38,253 nt of DNA from a virus (IMGVR_UViG_3300031269_000038:1-38253); one strand, 5' to 3'. Shown: positions 1 through 9,646, counted from the first letter of the stretch. The notes: a model not told the origin generated them from the sequence alone. Translations and numbers: made by a program.

Positions 1-95
1 ACTCCGCCTTCAATGCCATAAATAGCAAGACCAGCCCCAATAAAAAGAGCAAGCAATGTGATATAAAATTCGCTAGTTTTAACACCTGTGGTCAT
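1..95 (-). CDS. Small holin-like membrane protein, partial second copy at the contig end
   Basis: This is the 5' part of the 53-residue gene that is complete at 38060-38221. It appears here only because the contig ends overlap. Its ATG at 93-95 overlaps the TGA of the upstream 65-residue gene at 92-94 (an ATGA junction). Count it once; the full description is under the complete copy. Confidence 0.9.
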   Translation of the reverse strand, partial: MTTGVKTSEFYITLLALFIGAGLAIYGIEGG

Positions 96-127
96 TTGTC
101 TTTTCTGATTTTTCTAACATTTAAATA
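1..127. repeat. Terminal direct repeat, left copy (circular-contig overlap)
   Basis: These 127 bases are identical to 38127-38253. A perfect end overlap of exactly 127 bases is what a short-read assembler using k=127 leaves on a circular contig. I therefore read it as an assembly overlap, not a biological terminal repeat. It shows the genome is complete and circular, or circularly permuted, with 38,126 unique bases. Confidence 0.95.
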
Positions 128-289
128 TAGCGTTGTCGCTGCGATTAGAATACCGAGAAACAGTAGTGTAAATTCTCCGTAACTCTGAGCGTCATCCAAC
201 CAAGCCGGAGCCGTCATAGAAGCCCCCGCCACCGTGTAAGCGGCTCCGCTTTCCACAACCTCTACGGTCCTTTGTATTTTAGTGCTCAT
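92..289 (-). CDS. Small single-span membrane protein, holin candidate
   Basis: This 65-residue protein has a polar N-terminal half, one hydrophobic segment at about residues 40-57, and a short basic tail (KIRKDK). That layout resembles small class II/III holins such as T7 gp17.5, but I see no decisive sequence signature. The gene lies in a run of small membrane genes just before the endolysin and spanins. It is joined by TAATG to the 40-residue gene upstream and by ATGA to the 53-residue gene downstream. A role in lysis timing is inferred from size, topology and position. Which of the small membrane proteins is the true holin is open. Confidence 0.55.
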   Translation of the reverse strand: MSTKIQRTVEVVESGAAYTVAGASMTAPAWLDDAQSYGEFTLLFLGILIAATTLYLNVRKIRKDK

Positions 290-411
290 TAGTTACCGAA
301 CCCCGCTGGCGCGTTAATACCGCCTGTAATTAATATAGCCAAGATGCCAATGACACCGATTACAATAAATACGTTTCTAGGTGTTATGTGTTTTTTTAGT
401 TTTTCAAACAT
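289..411 (-). CDS. 40-residue single-span membrane peptide
   Basis: A short reading frame starts at ATG 409-411 and ends at TAA 289-291. The product has a basic N-terminus (MFEKLKKH), one hydrophobic helix at about residues 14-29, and a small Gly/Ala tail. It overlaps the end of the 183-residue membrane gene by 16 bases, and its stop overlaps the next start (TAATG), so it fits the coupled operon style here. A role as a lysis accessory or antiholin-like peptide is possible but unproven. It is short, so coding status rests on the tight junctions. Confidence 0.55.
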   Translation of the reverse strand: MFEKLKKHITPRNVFIVIGVIGILAILITGGINAPAGFGN

Positions 412-947
412 AGATATACCCCTATTAATGCGGCCCAAATAAATAGACCTGTGAAGAACTCGCCCCATTCGGTGGCGTTACGCAACGTGAATTTTTTAAT
501 ATTAAACTTAAAACCATCATCATAATTAGGGTGCATCTTCCACCCGATCATATAAGCTGGTGCTTTCAGTAAGCCAATCGGCGCAAATAATGGATTAACA
601 AACAATAACGGCAATGTGTATGTAATGCCGGATATTGCAATACCACCAACATCATACCAGTATTCAGGAATCTTGCCTTGCAGCTTATAATATAATGTTA
701 TTTTTTCGTACCATTCATAGTCTGCTACTTCGGTCCAAGTCCCCAAATCCATATTATGACCATGACCTCTTGTTGTTGCCGCAACCGATAAAGCATATAC
801 AACAGCGGCGATTAACCAGCCGCAGGGTAAAGCGATTAGGAGAATAGGAATACAGAATAAACATTGCTCAATTGGCCTGGGTAAATCGGGCCACCCCCCA
901 CGAAATCTGAAGATAATCCCGCCCAAAATTGAAAGTAATATCATCAT
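396..947 (-). CDS. Multi-pass membrane protein of unknown function
   Basis: This 183-residue protein has hydrophobic stretches near residues 1-13, 28-58, 103-125 and 163-180, with a Trp/Tyr-rich soluble stretch between them. Its start overlaps the stop of the tail fibre gene (ATGA), so it is the first of four small membrane genes between fibre and endolysin. I do not recognise a named family. Position suggests a lysis-related or membrane-modifying role, and superinfection exclusion is another possibility. Neither can be shown from sequence alone. Confidence 0.6.
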   Translation of the reverse strand: MMILLSILGGIIFRFRGGWPDLPRPIEQCLFCIPILLIALPCGWLIAAVVYALSVAATTRGHGHNMDLGTWTEVADYEWYEKITLYYKLQGKIPEYWYDVGGIAISGITYTLPLLFVNPLFAPIGLLKAPAYMIGWKMHPNYDDGFKFNIKKFTLRNATEWGEFFTGLFIWAALIGVYLCLKN

Positions 948-2464
948 AATTTAAGCATCACATTCCAGAATACAGTTGGTTGCATGTTAGGGTGGGCCAC
1001 CCCACTACCCGCGCTATCTGTGTTAGCTGTGCCGTTATCACCTTCACCCGCAGACCATTGACCAGATACTGATGAGTGTGAACCGCTAGTATCTGTTGAG
1101 ATACCATGCGAGTGTGATGCTAATTCAGCCGTTGTTAATGCGTGCGTTTCTGTACCTGTTGTTTGTCCAAGAGTACGGGCTGATAAAGTTGCACCACTAC
1201 CCGACACACCAAGAGCGCGGCCTAATTGTTTAGTCAACGCAATTGTTTTATTTGCTGCATAATCAGCCGCAGCACTTGCGCCCCGACCAGAGGAAACAGC
1301 CGCATAAGTATCTGTTACATTATTCCATAGTAGGGTATATAAATCTTCTGTGTCTGCGTTTGCTCTAGTGGACGCACCAGAGGACGCATTACCTATTGCG
1401 CCGTCGTCCATCATAATCCAACCCGTATCTGCGGTTGTTTTTAGCGTCAATTTCGCATCACCTGTTGTAAACCCTGTGGGAGCTAAATTTTGCATCGTGG
1501 GGGCAGATCCTGCGCCGTTGCTAGTAAGGACCTGACCGACAGAGCCTGTGGCAACAAAAGCAGGATCACCATCAGCATCGAAAGTTATAAGGTTTCCACC
1601 TGTGCCGATACCTGTTATTAATGTGTCTATCTTTGTTGCGGCAATCGTTGTGCCACCAACACTGTCAGCCGCCTTTGCCGCCCAATGAAGCGCACTAAAT
1701 GTTGTGGAATTATTACCACCAGCCGCAACACTTACAGGCGTATCCTCTGGATTAATAGCCCATTCCTCGGCGTATGTGGCACTATCGCTTGCATCACTCG
1801 CGCTACTTATCGCCGCGTTTGCGTTGTCCTCTGCGTTTTGCACGTCAACAATATTTGTGGCAACCGTTGAAATATCTGCTTCATTACCAGCAACCACTGT
1901 TACATTAGAGGATATACCAGCAACCACTGTAATATCTGCGCTTATTCCTGAAACTGTAGCTAAATCAGCAGCGGAAACAGAAGAGCTTTCAATAATTAAT
2001 CCAGTATCGTCAACTTGCAACAACGTGTCCGCTGTTATTGTGCCGATTGTCGGCAGTGTTGCTGAAGATGTAATTGGTACTGTAACTGTTCTATCTAGCC
2101 TTTCTTTTAAATCCTGAACAATAGTTACAACTTTATCTAAACCATCCTCAACAGCCTTTGCAGGAAACCTTGTACCAGTAGGCAAGTCTAATGTTTGGCT
2201 TTGAGTAACAGACCTAAAAATTAAAATATCTTGTAACGCAGTTGGTATTTTTCCAGCATCAACTTGAATACTAGCGGACTCATCTCCTGTTATAGTAACT
2301 GTGTAATCATCGGAACTTAATGTTTCTACAGCAACGTCAGTAGCCCTAGTTATAATCTGAACAACTAAATCATCAGAAGAGAAAATACGACCAACAAAAG
2401 CAAAAGTATCTGTTACCGCATTACCCTCGTGCCTATTTTTATTATTTGTGCTGGAAACAGTCAT
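944..2464 (-). CDS. Tail fibre protein with T7 gp17-like N-terminus and collar-type C-terminus
   Basis: The protein has 506 residues. Residues about 20-130 look like the T7 tail fibre N-terminal domain that docks fibres on the tail tube (FVGRIF start, the VDAGKIP region, and a basic coiled segment around residue 125). The middle is a Ser/Thr/Ala/Asn-rich shaft with repeated VAGISS/VAGNEA-type segments, typical of trimeric fibres. The end (from about residue 335) has the GWIMMDDG, LGRALG and ELASHSHG pattern of phage collar and fibre-tip domains, followed by MQPTVFWNVMLKL. It is the host-recognition protein. It is coupled by a one-base overlap to the 101-residue gene upstream and by ATGA to the membrane gene downstream. 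Confidence 0.88.
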   Translation of the reverse strand: MTVSSTNNKNRHEGNAVTDTFAFVGRIFSSDDLVVQIITRATDVAVETLSSDDYTVTITGDESASIQVDAGKIPTALQDILIFRSVTQSQTLDLPTGTRFPAKAVEDGLDKVVTIVQDLKERLDRTVTVPITSSATLPTIGTITADTLLQVDDTGLIIESSSVSAADLATVSGISADITVVAGISSNVTVVAGNEADISTVATNIVDVQNAEDNANAAISSASDASDSATYAEEWAINPEDTPVSVAAGGNNSTTFSALHWAAKAADSVGGTTIAATKIDTLITGIGTGGNLITFDADGDPAFVATGSVGQVLTSNGAGSAPTMQNLAPTGFTTGDAKLTLKTTADTGWIMMDDGAIGNASSGASTRANADTEDLYTLLWNNVTDTYAAVSSGRGASAAADYAANKTIALTKQLGRALGVSGSGATLSARTLGQTTGTETHALTTAELASHSHGISTDTSGSHSSVSGQWSAGEGDNGTANTDSAGSGVAHPNMQPTVFWNVMLKL

Positions 2465-2769
2465 TAAAGAACCTCATTTGTCCATTCGTGAATATAAGCA
2501 GTGTCACTACCAGACGCCAAAACAATTGATACGTAAGGCGCGCCGCCCGTGCTAATATCAGTGGAAGTGCCAGCAGGAATAAGCTTATCGTAACCAGCAG
2601 CACTAGCTGTTGCAGTAACAGTATCGTCAGCGCCTAGCTTAATATAACATTCTGTAGCGCAATAAATATTAAGTGTTGGGCTTTTTAAGTTTACCGCATT
2701 TTCAGCCGCCGTACCTGAAACAGAAATTTCCTGTGAGTTGGTTGGGCGTAGTGTTGTTCTCATTGACAT
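2464..2769 (-). CDS. Small beta-rich virion-type protein
   Basis: This 101-residue protein is rich in Thr, Ser, Ala and Val, with a compact beta-strand pattern and no charge clusters. Small proteins of this kind commonly sit between the last internal virion protein and the fibre in podoviruses, where they are assigned as virion-associated. The start ATG is preceded by a good GGAG ribosome site. The next ATG, two codons on, is a possible alternative. A minus-strand promoter candidate lies just upstream. The function is unknown. Confidence 0.6.
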   Translation of the reverse strand: MSMRTTLRPTNSQEISVSGTAAENAVNLKSPTLNIYCATECYIKLGADDTVTATASAAGYDKLIPAGTSTDISTGGAPYVSIVLASGSDTAYIHEWTNEVL

Positions 2770-2786
2770 GTTGTGTCTCCTTCGGT

Positions 2787-2817
2787 TTTATAGTATCATG
2801 TTAGACGTTTGTTTCAA
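2787..2817 (-). promoter_or_regulatory. Candidate sigma70-type promoter for the fibre block
   Basis: Reading the minus strand, TTGAAA (2812-2817) is followed after 16 bases by TACTAT (2790-2795), or after 19 bases by TATAAA (2787-2792). It sits in the 50-base gap between the large internal virion gene and the small virion gene. This is one of the few gaps in the late arm, which makes a separate fibre promoter plausible. It is based on pattern only. Confidence 0.4.
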
Positions 2818-2819
2818 AG

Positions 2820-5800
2820 TTATTGTTCAGGTAATCCCTCTACAATTCCTCCCTGTGCTGCATCAAATAAATGCTTCACACCGATCAAGTTTTGAAATGG
2901 GATAATTCTTCTTATAGCGTTTACGTCAGAAGGTCTAACTTCCTTGTCACTAGCAAACGGAGCGTTCGCTGTCCAAACAACACTACCAATATCAGCAACG
3001 CTACCAAGAGTCGGCCCAAACACGCTCTCGCCAACACTCCGCATAGCAAACCTAGACGCAGGTTTAGCGCCCATCATTTGATTAATTCCAAAACCACCAG
3101 CGCGCTCATATATATTGTTTACATGTAAAAACGGAGCAATAACACCGCTGCGGTCAATACCCTCCATTGCCCACTTTTGAGGAGACCAATCTCTTAACGC
3201 TTCACCGCGCGCTGTATCATTTTTTAAATCAGCAGAAAACTCATATTCTTGCCTTTTAATAGCAGCAACCATCATACCGCCTGCTATCATTGCCAACATG
3301 CCAGACATAGCTGCCATATCAGCCTGTTGCATACCGCGCATAATCATCCTTTGATGGGAAGCAAACATAAAAGATTGGAATTGAAAAATTAACTTACCCC
3401 AAGTTTTGTGCATTACAAGTGGCGTGTCACCAATACCCTTTGTCACAATTGCAGTGTCAGCTTCTTTTCTAAGCGCGGCCTTGTATCTGCGCGCAACACC
3501 ATTTACCTCACCAGTATCATCCCACCTAGATATGCCACTTAGGCGCGCTTTATTACTTGACTTGCCGTGCTTTTTATATTGCTCACCAATAATTCTAATA
3601 TCGCTATCACTAAACCCAAGAAACTTCATGTAAGCTGAATCATCAGGACTCATATCAGAAGTAACAAGACGCAATATTCTATTTTGAGCTACATTATGCG
3701 CCCAATTTTTCATTAAATCATTCCAATGATTAATAAGCGTCATTTTTGAAAACTGTTGTGCCGCAGCACCACTTAGTCGTGTAGCAGCATGGCCTCTAGC
3801 CAAAGGGTCACTTAACTCAGCAAGCGTTGACACTCTTGTAGCCAAAGTGGTTTCCAATCCAAAACGAGCCTCAAGCAAATCTTCTTTTGCTAATTTAGAA
3901 AAGTCCTCTGGAACACTTATACGAGACAATAAATCACCAAATGCCTCGTCCATACCGTGCAACATATTTACCCTAAACATATCAGTTAAACTACTAACCG
4001 TAACGCCACCTAGCTTTGCCATAAATTGAATGTCAGCCATTACCTCACCAATAACACTAAAAACGCTATCAGGGTTGTCATTCTGCTTGTAAGTGCCTCT
4101 TAGTATATCTCTAAGCCGTTCAAGCTCATCTCTGTTTTTTCTATACTCTTTTGTCAGTTTAGTCCTTGCTTTTTCGTCAGGGGCAGCATTAAGCATACGA
4201 GTAAATTCGTCATCAATATCTGCAAATTGTTTAGTCATGCGCGCATCGCCCATCACCTCAGTTAAAGATGCTTCTGCGCCTACTGTTCTAATATACCTCT
4301 CCATAACCTTAGACACATCATTTTCTAAAAAAGGCTCAGCAATATTGTCTAGTATATCCAAATGCCTTCCTTTTAAAGCGCCCCTTGTAATAGGCGTAAT
4401 AAAATCAGGTATATTGTCAGAGTTAGTAGAGGTAAGTTTAGCGTAAACGTCCTCAACAACCTCATCAATATATTCACTATAACCCTCACCTACAGCATTA
4501 CGCATTTTAATAAGCTCATCGTTCATGCGCATTGCGCGGCGCTCAGACAACTCTTTTGCTTTTTTAATTTTTGTTTCGTAATTGCGCGCGATGCGTTTTG
4601 AAAGAGAATTTTTTTGAGCTTGTAATTTTTTCTTTTCTTTTAATAAAGGTCTTATTTTTTCTAACGCACGCGTAGCGCCTGTGCGCATTTTAGAAATATC
4701 TTCATTCAAACCTTTGCGCTCAGCCCTTAAACCTTTTTTACGCAAAGTAATATAATCTTTTACATCTTTTTTAAATGAGCGTGCGTCTATACCAAGCTCA
4801 TCAAGAAATAATTCGTACTCACCTAAGTTTTGATTATAGTAATCATAAGCCAAAGATAGTTCAGCGTCCTCGTCAGAATATCTAGGAGCGTTGGGTGTTG
4901 AATCCTTATAGCTGTAACTATTTAATATATCTTCTTGCAACTCTTGTATGTCAGGCCGCTCTTTATAATATCCAGCCTCAAAAGCTTTTTCACCAAAATC
5001 ATCAATAGTCATTTGTTCTTTTTGATTGCGTCGAAACCTTACATCAACAGAACCAAACCAACCTTCATCATCAATGATTCCACCCTCTTTTTTAGCAAAC
5101 TCATACAAATTTACAGGTTTCTTAGGGTTAGACACTACAAAGTCAACAGCAGTTAAAACATCGTCTAATTCTTGAAAGTTTATTTCACTATTAAAAGATG
5201 TGTCATCTAGCTCTTTTTTTAAATACTGACGAAAGCTTTCATCTGGCTCAAACAACTTTTGAAGCGTAAGGCGCTCATCTGAATTTTCAGAAACCTTTGC
5301 TAAAACATTTTGCTTGCGCTGCTCTAATTCTTGTATTCTTTTTTTAAGCCCAAGCTCAATATCTTGTATTTTGGCTTCTGTACGAAAAACAGATTCGTCT
5401 ACTTTTTCAGTAGCCCAAGAACGTAGCATTTCTTTAGCTTCTCGCGCGTTTGCAATTAGTTTTTCTTTGCTCCATAATCTGTGTAAATATGTATCAGCAA
5501 ACTTAGCGTCTAAATCTTTGGGTAGTAAATTTAGCCTTTCTAAGTCTTTGCGCATAGGCTCTAAAACTTCTTTACGAATAGACTTTGCCGCCGACGTAAT
5601 GTAATCATTACCGCTAGAATCTGCGTCATTGTTTCTAAGCGCAATAGACACGCGCTCATTAAACATTGCTTGAGTCATATTAGGCTCTTGATTAACCAAA
5701 TCAGATTTTTTAAAAGATTGAAAATTACCATTTATAGCACGTATAACTGACGCTCTATGCCCATCATATTGCTTAAACAAGGTTTCAGCGGCAGCACCTA

Positions 5801-6764
5801 AAGTTTTACCATCTTTATGCATATTAAGCATAAGTGGACTTTCCATCAACTTAGCAGAAGCAAAACGAACAGATTTAATACTACTTGTCATAAGCCTATT
5901 ATATGGGTTCATTAATCTCCCAACTTTTGACAATGCGCCTACAGCCTTATTGCCAGAAAAGGAAAGGTCATCAAGAGTTGTCTCTTCCAACCCAACCACT
6001 TTTGCAGCACCAGCATCACCACCAGTTTTTGCTGCACTAGAGGCGGCTCTTGTTTCAGGAGGATTTTCAATATTTTTAATATCCTCAGATAGTTTTACAG
6101 ATAGATTGTCAAACTCAGATTTAGACAAAAGACCAGCAGCGCCACCTAATAAACCACCAAGAATAGCTCCACCTGCTATAGCATAACCACTTTCGCTTGC
6201 AGTACGTGTTTGCTGTGTAGCTTGTAAAACAGCCTCGTCAGCAGCAACACCCATAGCACCAGCAACAGCGCCAGAGCCAACAGTTTTTAAAACACTTACG
6301 CCCTTAGCGCCTTTAATAATAGTACCAGCAGGAAGAAGAACAAACGGAGAAGCTATACCAGCTGCCAGAGAAGGTAATATTGCGCCCATACCAGCTTTTT
6401 GCAAAATAGCATCATCTTCAATTTCACGCTCTACATCATTTAATATAGCGTCTTGATGTTGTTGATTTTTAGCATACAAAAATTTATGACCGTATGGTGT
6501 ATTTTTATATTTTTCTGGAACAACAGCAGTATAGTCTGGGTCATACTCTTCAAACCAATGACGAGTAGATTGAGAAACCGCAGTAGAAACAAATACATTT
6601 TCTGACCTAAACGCAGCGCCCCAAGTCTGTCCAGTTGTTATGCCTTGGTCTTTCATTGTACGCGCTTCTTTGCGCGCATATTCTTTAGCAGCAGCATGCG
6701 CGCCAGTAGGCGCTAAATCCTCAGCAATAACACTTCTATCTCTATCTCTTGTCTGGTCTGTCAT
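2820..6764 (-). CDS. Large internal virion protein (T7 gp16-like position), DNA ejection
   Basis: At 1,314 residues this is by far the largest protein. Its place, after two other internal virion proteins and before the fibre, matches the T7 gp16 slot, whose product forms part of the trans-envelope ejection channel. Residues about 125-215 hold two Ala/Gly-rich hydrophobic segments (for example GGAILGGLLGGAAG) that could insert in a membrane. Residues about 450-720 are long charged coiled-coil helices. Near the C-terminus is another hydrophobic stretch (MSGMLAMIAGGMMVAAI). I see no lytic transglycosylase motif at the N-terminus, unlike T7 gp16, so wall cleavage during entry may depend on another protein. 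It joins the upstream gene by a one-base overlap. Confidence 0.75.
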   Translation of the reverse strand: MTDQTRDRDRSVIAEDLAPTGAHAAAKEYARKEARTMKDQGITTGQTWGAAFRSENVFVSTAVSQSTRHWFEEYDPDYTAVVPEKYKNTPYGHKFLYAKNQQHQDAILNDVEREIEDDAILQKAGMGAILPSLAAGIASPFVLLPAGTIIKGAKGVSVLKTVGSGAVAGAMGVAADEAVLQATQQTRTASESGYAIAGGAILGGLLGGAAGLLSKSEFDNLSVKLSEDIKNIENPPETRAASSAAKTGGDAGAAKVVGLEETTLDDLSFSGNKAVGALSKVGRLMNPYNRLMTSSIKSVRFASAKLMESPLMLNMHKDGKTLGAAAETLFKQYDGHRASVIRAINGNFQSFKKSDLVNQEPNMTQAMFNERVSIALRNNDADSSGNDYITSAAKSIRKEVLEPMRKDLERLNLLPKDLDAKFADTYLHRLWSKEKLIANAREAKEMLRSWATEKVDESVFRTEAKIQDIELGLKKRIQELEQRKQNVLAKVSENSDERLTLQKLFEPDESFRQYLKKELDDTSFNSEINFQELDDVLTAVDFVVSNPKKPVNLYEFAKKEGGIIDDEGWFGSVDVRFRRNQKEQMTIDDFGEKAFEAGYYKERPDIQELQEDILNSYSYKDSTPNAPRYSDEDAELSLAYDYYNQNLGEYELFLDELGIDARSFKKDVKDYITLRKKGLRAERKGLNEDISKMRTGATRALEKIRPLLKEKKKLQAQKNSLSKRIARNYETKIKKAKELSERRAMRMNDELIKMRNAVGEGYSEYIDEVVEDVYAKLTSTNSDNIPDFITPITRGALKGRHLDILDNIAEPFLENDVSKVMERYIRTVGAEASLTEVMGDARMTKQFADIDDEFTRMLNAAPDEKARTKLTKEYRKNRDELERLRDILRGTYKQNDNPDSVFSVIGEVMADIQFMAKLGGVTVSSLTDMFRVNMLHGMDEAFGDLLSRISVPEDFSKLAKEDLLEARFGLETTLATRVSTLAELSDPLARGHAATRLSGAAAQQFSKMTLINHWNDLMKNWAHNVAQNRILRLVTSDMSPDDSAYMKFLGFSDSDIRIIGEQYKKHGKSSNKARLSGISRWDDTGEVNGVARRYKAALRKEADTAIVTKGIGDTPLVMHKTWGKLIFQFQSFMFASHQRMIMRGMQQADMAAMSGMLAMIAGGMMVAAIKRQEYEFSADLKNDTARGEALRDWSPQKWAMEGIDRSGVIAPFLHVNNIYERAGGFGINQMMGAKPASRFAMRSVGESVFGPTLGSVADIGSVVWTANAPFASDKEVRPSDVNAIRRIIPFQNLIGVKHLFDAAQGGIVEGLPEQ

Positions 6765-8809
6765 TATTGGACACCATATCTTTGTGACTTCATTTTATTA
6801 TTTGTTGAAGTTGATACAGGCTCTAAACTGTCTACATTGACACCAGCAGAAGCAGCAGCGTATGATAATTTATTTCTAACAAATTTACGAATACTGTCAG
6901 CAGGTCTATCAGAAGGATACATATTTTCACTCTCAGATTCTATATCTTTATACCTTGCAGTTTTTTTGCCTGCTATTTTTTGCTTTTTTGCGTACTTATT
7001 TTTAAATTTATCTATAACAGCGTTTTCATCAAAGCTTGCAAGATAAGGGTTATTCATCTCGTCTCGAACCATATCAAGCTCACCAGTTTTGTCATTCTCA
7101 AACCAAACATTATATTGCGGTTTTAAATTCATCTCTACTCTACGCGCAGTATTTACAGCAGGCTGCAAAAAATAGTTGGTGGGAACAGAGCCAAGCTTAG
7201 CGCTTATTTGCGCTTGCAACTGGCCTTGATAAGCCTTAGTCATATCCGCTTTTGTCACACCCAATAACGGGTCACGCAACGGCTCATTGTAATAATCCTC
7301 AGGTGCGTAATCCATAACCATTCTTGAGCCTGTTACATCAGTAGCGCCCATTGATGTTGTTATAGCTGCCTCAGCTTTGTTTTTTGCTTGTGTTACGTCA
7401 CCGTATTGCAAATATGCCTCACGAAATATTTTATTGTAATTTGTAACGGCGCGTCCAGCCTGCATATTATTACCATCGCGCATAATTGCACTTGGATGCC
7501 CCATAAACCAAATAGGGTTATCATCAAAATCTTTTATTCCTATAATAGTAGACTCGTTTATGTTCTTCATTAATTCATTTGCTTGACTCTCGCGCAAAGA
7601 ACGAACGTCTTGTGTCAGTGGATTTCTCGCATCTTCAATAGCACGCATAGCAAATTCAGGTGTAGAACCAGAACGAACAAACGCATTATAATCCTCAGCC
7701 GCTGAGCGTTCCTTTTGAGTAAACCCAGCAGCTTGCTCTAAAGCTTGTGGATTTATTTGCTGGACAGAACCTATAAATTTATAGGCGTAAGCGCGCTCTT
7801 CTTGCGTACCATTAAACATTAAACCGCGCATAGTGCTTTGTAATGTTTCCGGTATAATTGTTGTTTGTCTAATATTGTCTAAAACTTCAGACATTGCATC
7901 TATATCTAGCTCTTGAATACGCTCAGCCAAACCACTTTCTTGATAAGCAGCATCCAAAGCTTCCCTATGGTCTTTATTAGCTGGGTCAGCTTTAACTTTA
8001 CCTTCTTCAAGGTATGATTGCGTCATAGCCTTAACAAGTTTAGCTTGGCGCGCCTCATTAGTAATTTGCTTAATACGGTTATTTGCCTGAATAGTTGCGC
8101 TTCTAATATAATCAGGCGTTAAATATTTGTCATACTTTTGACTATTTAAAGCGTTTAAAACAGCCTTAGGGCTATCTTGAATATGCGCATTAATATTAGA
8201 AGAAACAACGGAATTAAAAGTAGCCGTTCTCATATCGTCTATTTTTTCAGGCGCTACAAAAGTTGAACCAGCAACAATAGTTGCCTCAGCGTCTTTTATT
8301 AAATCATCTATATCACCAAGACCCCTACGAAAAGACATCATGCTAATATCTTGAGAAGTATTTTCAACACTCTCAGCAAAATTTTCTAGCTGCCTATTTT
8401 TCGCCCAATCAAAATTTTGAGCGTAAGCGGTCATATTAATATCTTGAGCAGTAGACCTAAACGCTTTTTTAGAGCGGCCTGTAGGCAAAGACGACTCCAT
8501 ATCAGAATCTATCTTCCCAAGCTCAACTTCCATACGCTTTTCAAAATCCTCAGGCGTAGACATATTTTCTTGGCGCGCCTGCTCTATAAACTCCATTTTT
8601 TGTTTTTTGTTTTTAATAACAGCTTCATTAACCGCTACCGTTTCTTTAGCCGCAACCCACTTATCAAGTCCAGCGCCAACACCACTAGCAATATCAGAAA
8701 TACCGTTAAAGGTTGAGCCAGCGTCACTTATAGCGCTCTCATTAACAAGCCGTGAAGTTGCACGTTGCTTTACAATACCCCTTGTGTATCTCTCTATTCT
8801 AGGCATCAA
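6764..8809 (-). CDS. Internal virion protein (T7 gp15-like position)
   Basis: This 681-residue, mostly helical protein is rich in Ala, Asn, Gln and charged residues. It has no signal peptide and no clear membrane span. It lies between a gp14-like small protein and the 1,314-residue ejection protein, the order of the T7 core proteins gp14-gp15-gp16. The repeated helical pattern suits a stacked ring in the capsid core that is extruded on infection. It overlaps its upstream neighbour by 11 bases. Assignment rests on size, composition and synteny, not a catalytic motif. Confidence 0.7.
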   Translation of the reverse strand: MMPRIERYTRGIVKQRATSRLVNESAISDAGSTFNGISDIASGVGAGLDKWVAAKETVAVNEAVIKNKKQKMEFIEQARQENMSTPEDFEKRMEVELGKIDSDMESSLPTGRSKKAFRSTAQDINMTAYAQNFDWAKNRQLENFAESVENTSQDISMMSFRRGLGDIDDLIKDAEATIVAGSTFVAPEKIDDMRTATFNSVVSSNINAHIQDSPKAVLNALNSQKYDKYLTPDYIRSATIQANNRIKQITNEARQAKLVKAMTQSYLEEGKVKADPANKDHREALDAAYQESGLAERIQELDIDAMSEVLDNIRQTTIIPETLQSTMRGLMFNGTQEERAYAYKFIGSVQQINPQALEQAAGFTQKERSAAEDYNAFVRSGSTPEFAMRAIEDARNPLTQDVRSLRESQANELMKNINESTIIGIKDFDDNPIWFMGHPSAIMRDGNNMQAGRAVTNYNKIFREAYLQYGDVTQAKNKAEAAITTSMGATDVTGSRMVMDYAPEDYYNEPLRDPLLGVTKADMTKAYQGQLQAQISAKLGSVPTNYFLQPAVNTARRVEMNLKPQYNVWFENDKTGELDMVRDEMNNPYLASFDENAVIDKFKNKYAKKQKIAGKKTARYKDIESESENMYPSDRPADSIRKFVRNKLSYAAASAGVNVDSLEPVSTSTNNKMKSQRYGVQ

Positions 8810-9254
8810 AACTCCCTAATATACTTGAAGCCTGACCAATACTACTAGACAAACCAGCGCTAAACGCTTTGCGACCACTAGATTTTAATTGTTGCGCCTG
8901 TATGCGCCCCTCAGAACGAGCAGCCTCAGCACCAGCAGCGCCTGACATTAAAATTTCATTTACATTTTCTGAACCTTTACGGCGCGTCTCTTCCATTGTT
9001 GCAAGAGGAGAACCATCCAAAGTTACACCAGAAGCTAAATATGCAACCTTTTGCTTTCGTGCAAAATCGTCAGCCCTATCAGTCTCAAGCTGTGCCTCTC
9101 TAAAAGACACACGGGCTTGCTCTTTAGCAGCCATCTCAGATTGCTGAAGCGCTAACTCAGCTTGATTGTTAGCTTCACTTCGAGAACTCATACCGCCAGC
9201 TAAAGAAGATACAGCGCCAACAACAGATAATATAGTAGCGGTGGTAGCAACCAT
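8799..9254 (-). CDS. Internal virion protein (T7 gp14-like position)
   Basis: This 151-residue protein has an N-terminal hydrophobic segment (residues 3-20, ATTATILSVVGAVSSLAGG), a long Ala/Gln/Glu helix at about 27-110 and a Ser/Gly-rich end. The stretch around residues 65-90 (KVAYLASGVTLDGSPLATMEE, read in parts) is common in small phage core proteins next to the tail tube genes. In T7 the equivalent product, gp14, is ejected into the outer membrane. It overlaps both neighbours (1 base and 11 bases), so the three internal proteins are likely made in fixed ratio. Confidence 0.68.
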   Translation of the reverse strand: MVATTATILSVVGAVSSLAGGMSSRSEANNQAELALQQSEMAAKEQARVSFREAQLETDRADDFARKQKVAYLASGVTLDGSPLATMEETRRKGSENVNEILMSGAAGAEAARSEGRIQAQQLKSSGRKAFSAGLSSSIGQASSILGSFDA

Positions 9255-9646
9255 TACAGCCCCCTTATATAATTTGTTAAGCCAACACCACCCTGAAAAA
9301 AATTATTTTCTACAAGCGCTTTAGCTAAATTTTTATGTGTTATCGCCGACATAGCAACATGAAAACCTTGTTCTTTTGCTTGGCGTAAACATTCCTTTAT
9401 TAAAGAATCAACAACCAATTTTCTATCATCTTTAAAATTTTTATCTGAAATATAATTTTCAATCCAGCAAATAGGCGTTTGAGTATGATAAATAAAAGCC
9501 GCTGCTACTGGAACACCATTATATTCTACACAAACATTTTCTTTTGGAAGAAAAACCTTAGGAATAACGTCCCAACCCCAATCTGTCCACCATTCATGCA
9601 AAATGTAATATTCTTTTTCTAAGTCTAAAGTTCTAAAAGTAATCAA
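9254..9646 (-). CDS. GNAT-fold-like protein between tail tube and internal virion genes
   Basis: This 130-residue protein looks like a small GNAT acetyltransferase-fold protein: an N-terminal beta strand, an aromatic helix (EWWTDWGW), the NGVPVAAAF strand pair, then LIKECLRQAKEQGF and NLAKALVENNF near the end. The classical acetyl-CoA loop (Q/RxxGxG/A) is not clear, so activity is uncertain. Similar small proteins are often found at this place in podoviral late operons. The start overlaps the tail tubular B stop (ATGA). Modification of a virion or host protein is possible, as is a purely structural role. Confidence 0.6.
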   Translation of the reverse strand: MITFRTLDLEKEYYILHEWWTDWGWDVIPKVFLPKENVCVEYNGVPVAAAFIYHTQTPICWIENYISDKNFKDDRKLVVDSLIKECLRQAKEQGFHVAMSAITHKNLAKALVENNFFQGGVGLTNYIRGL

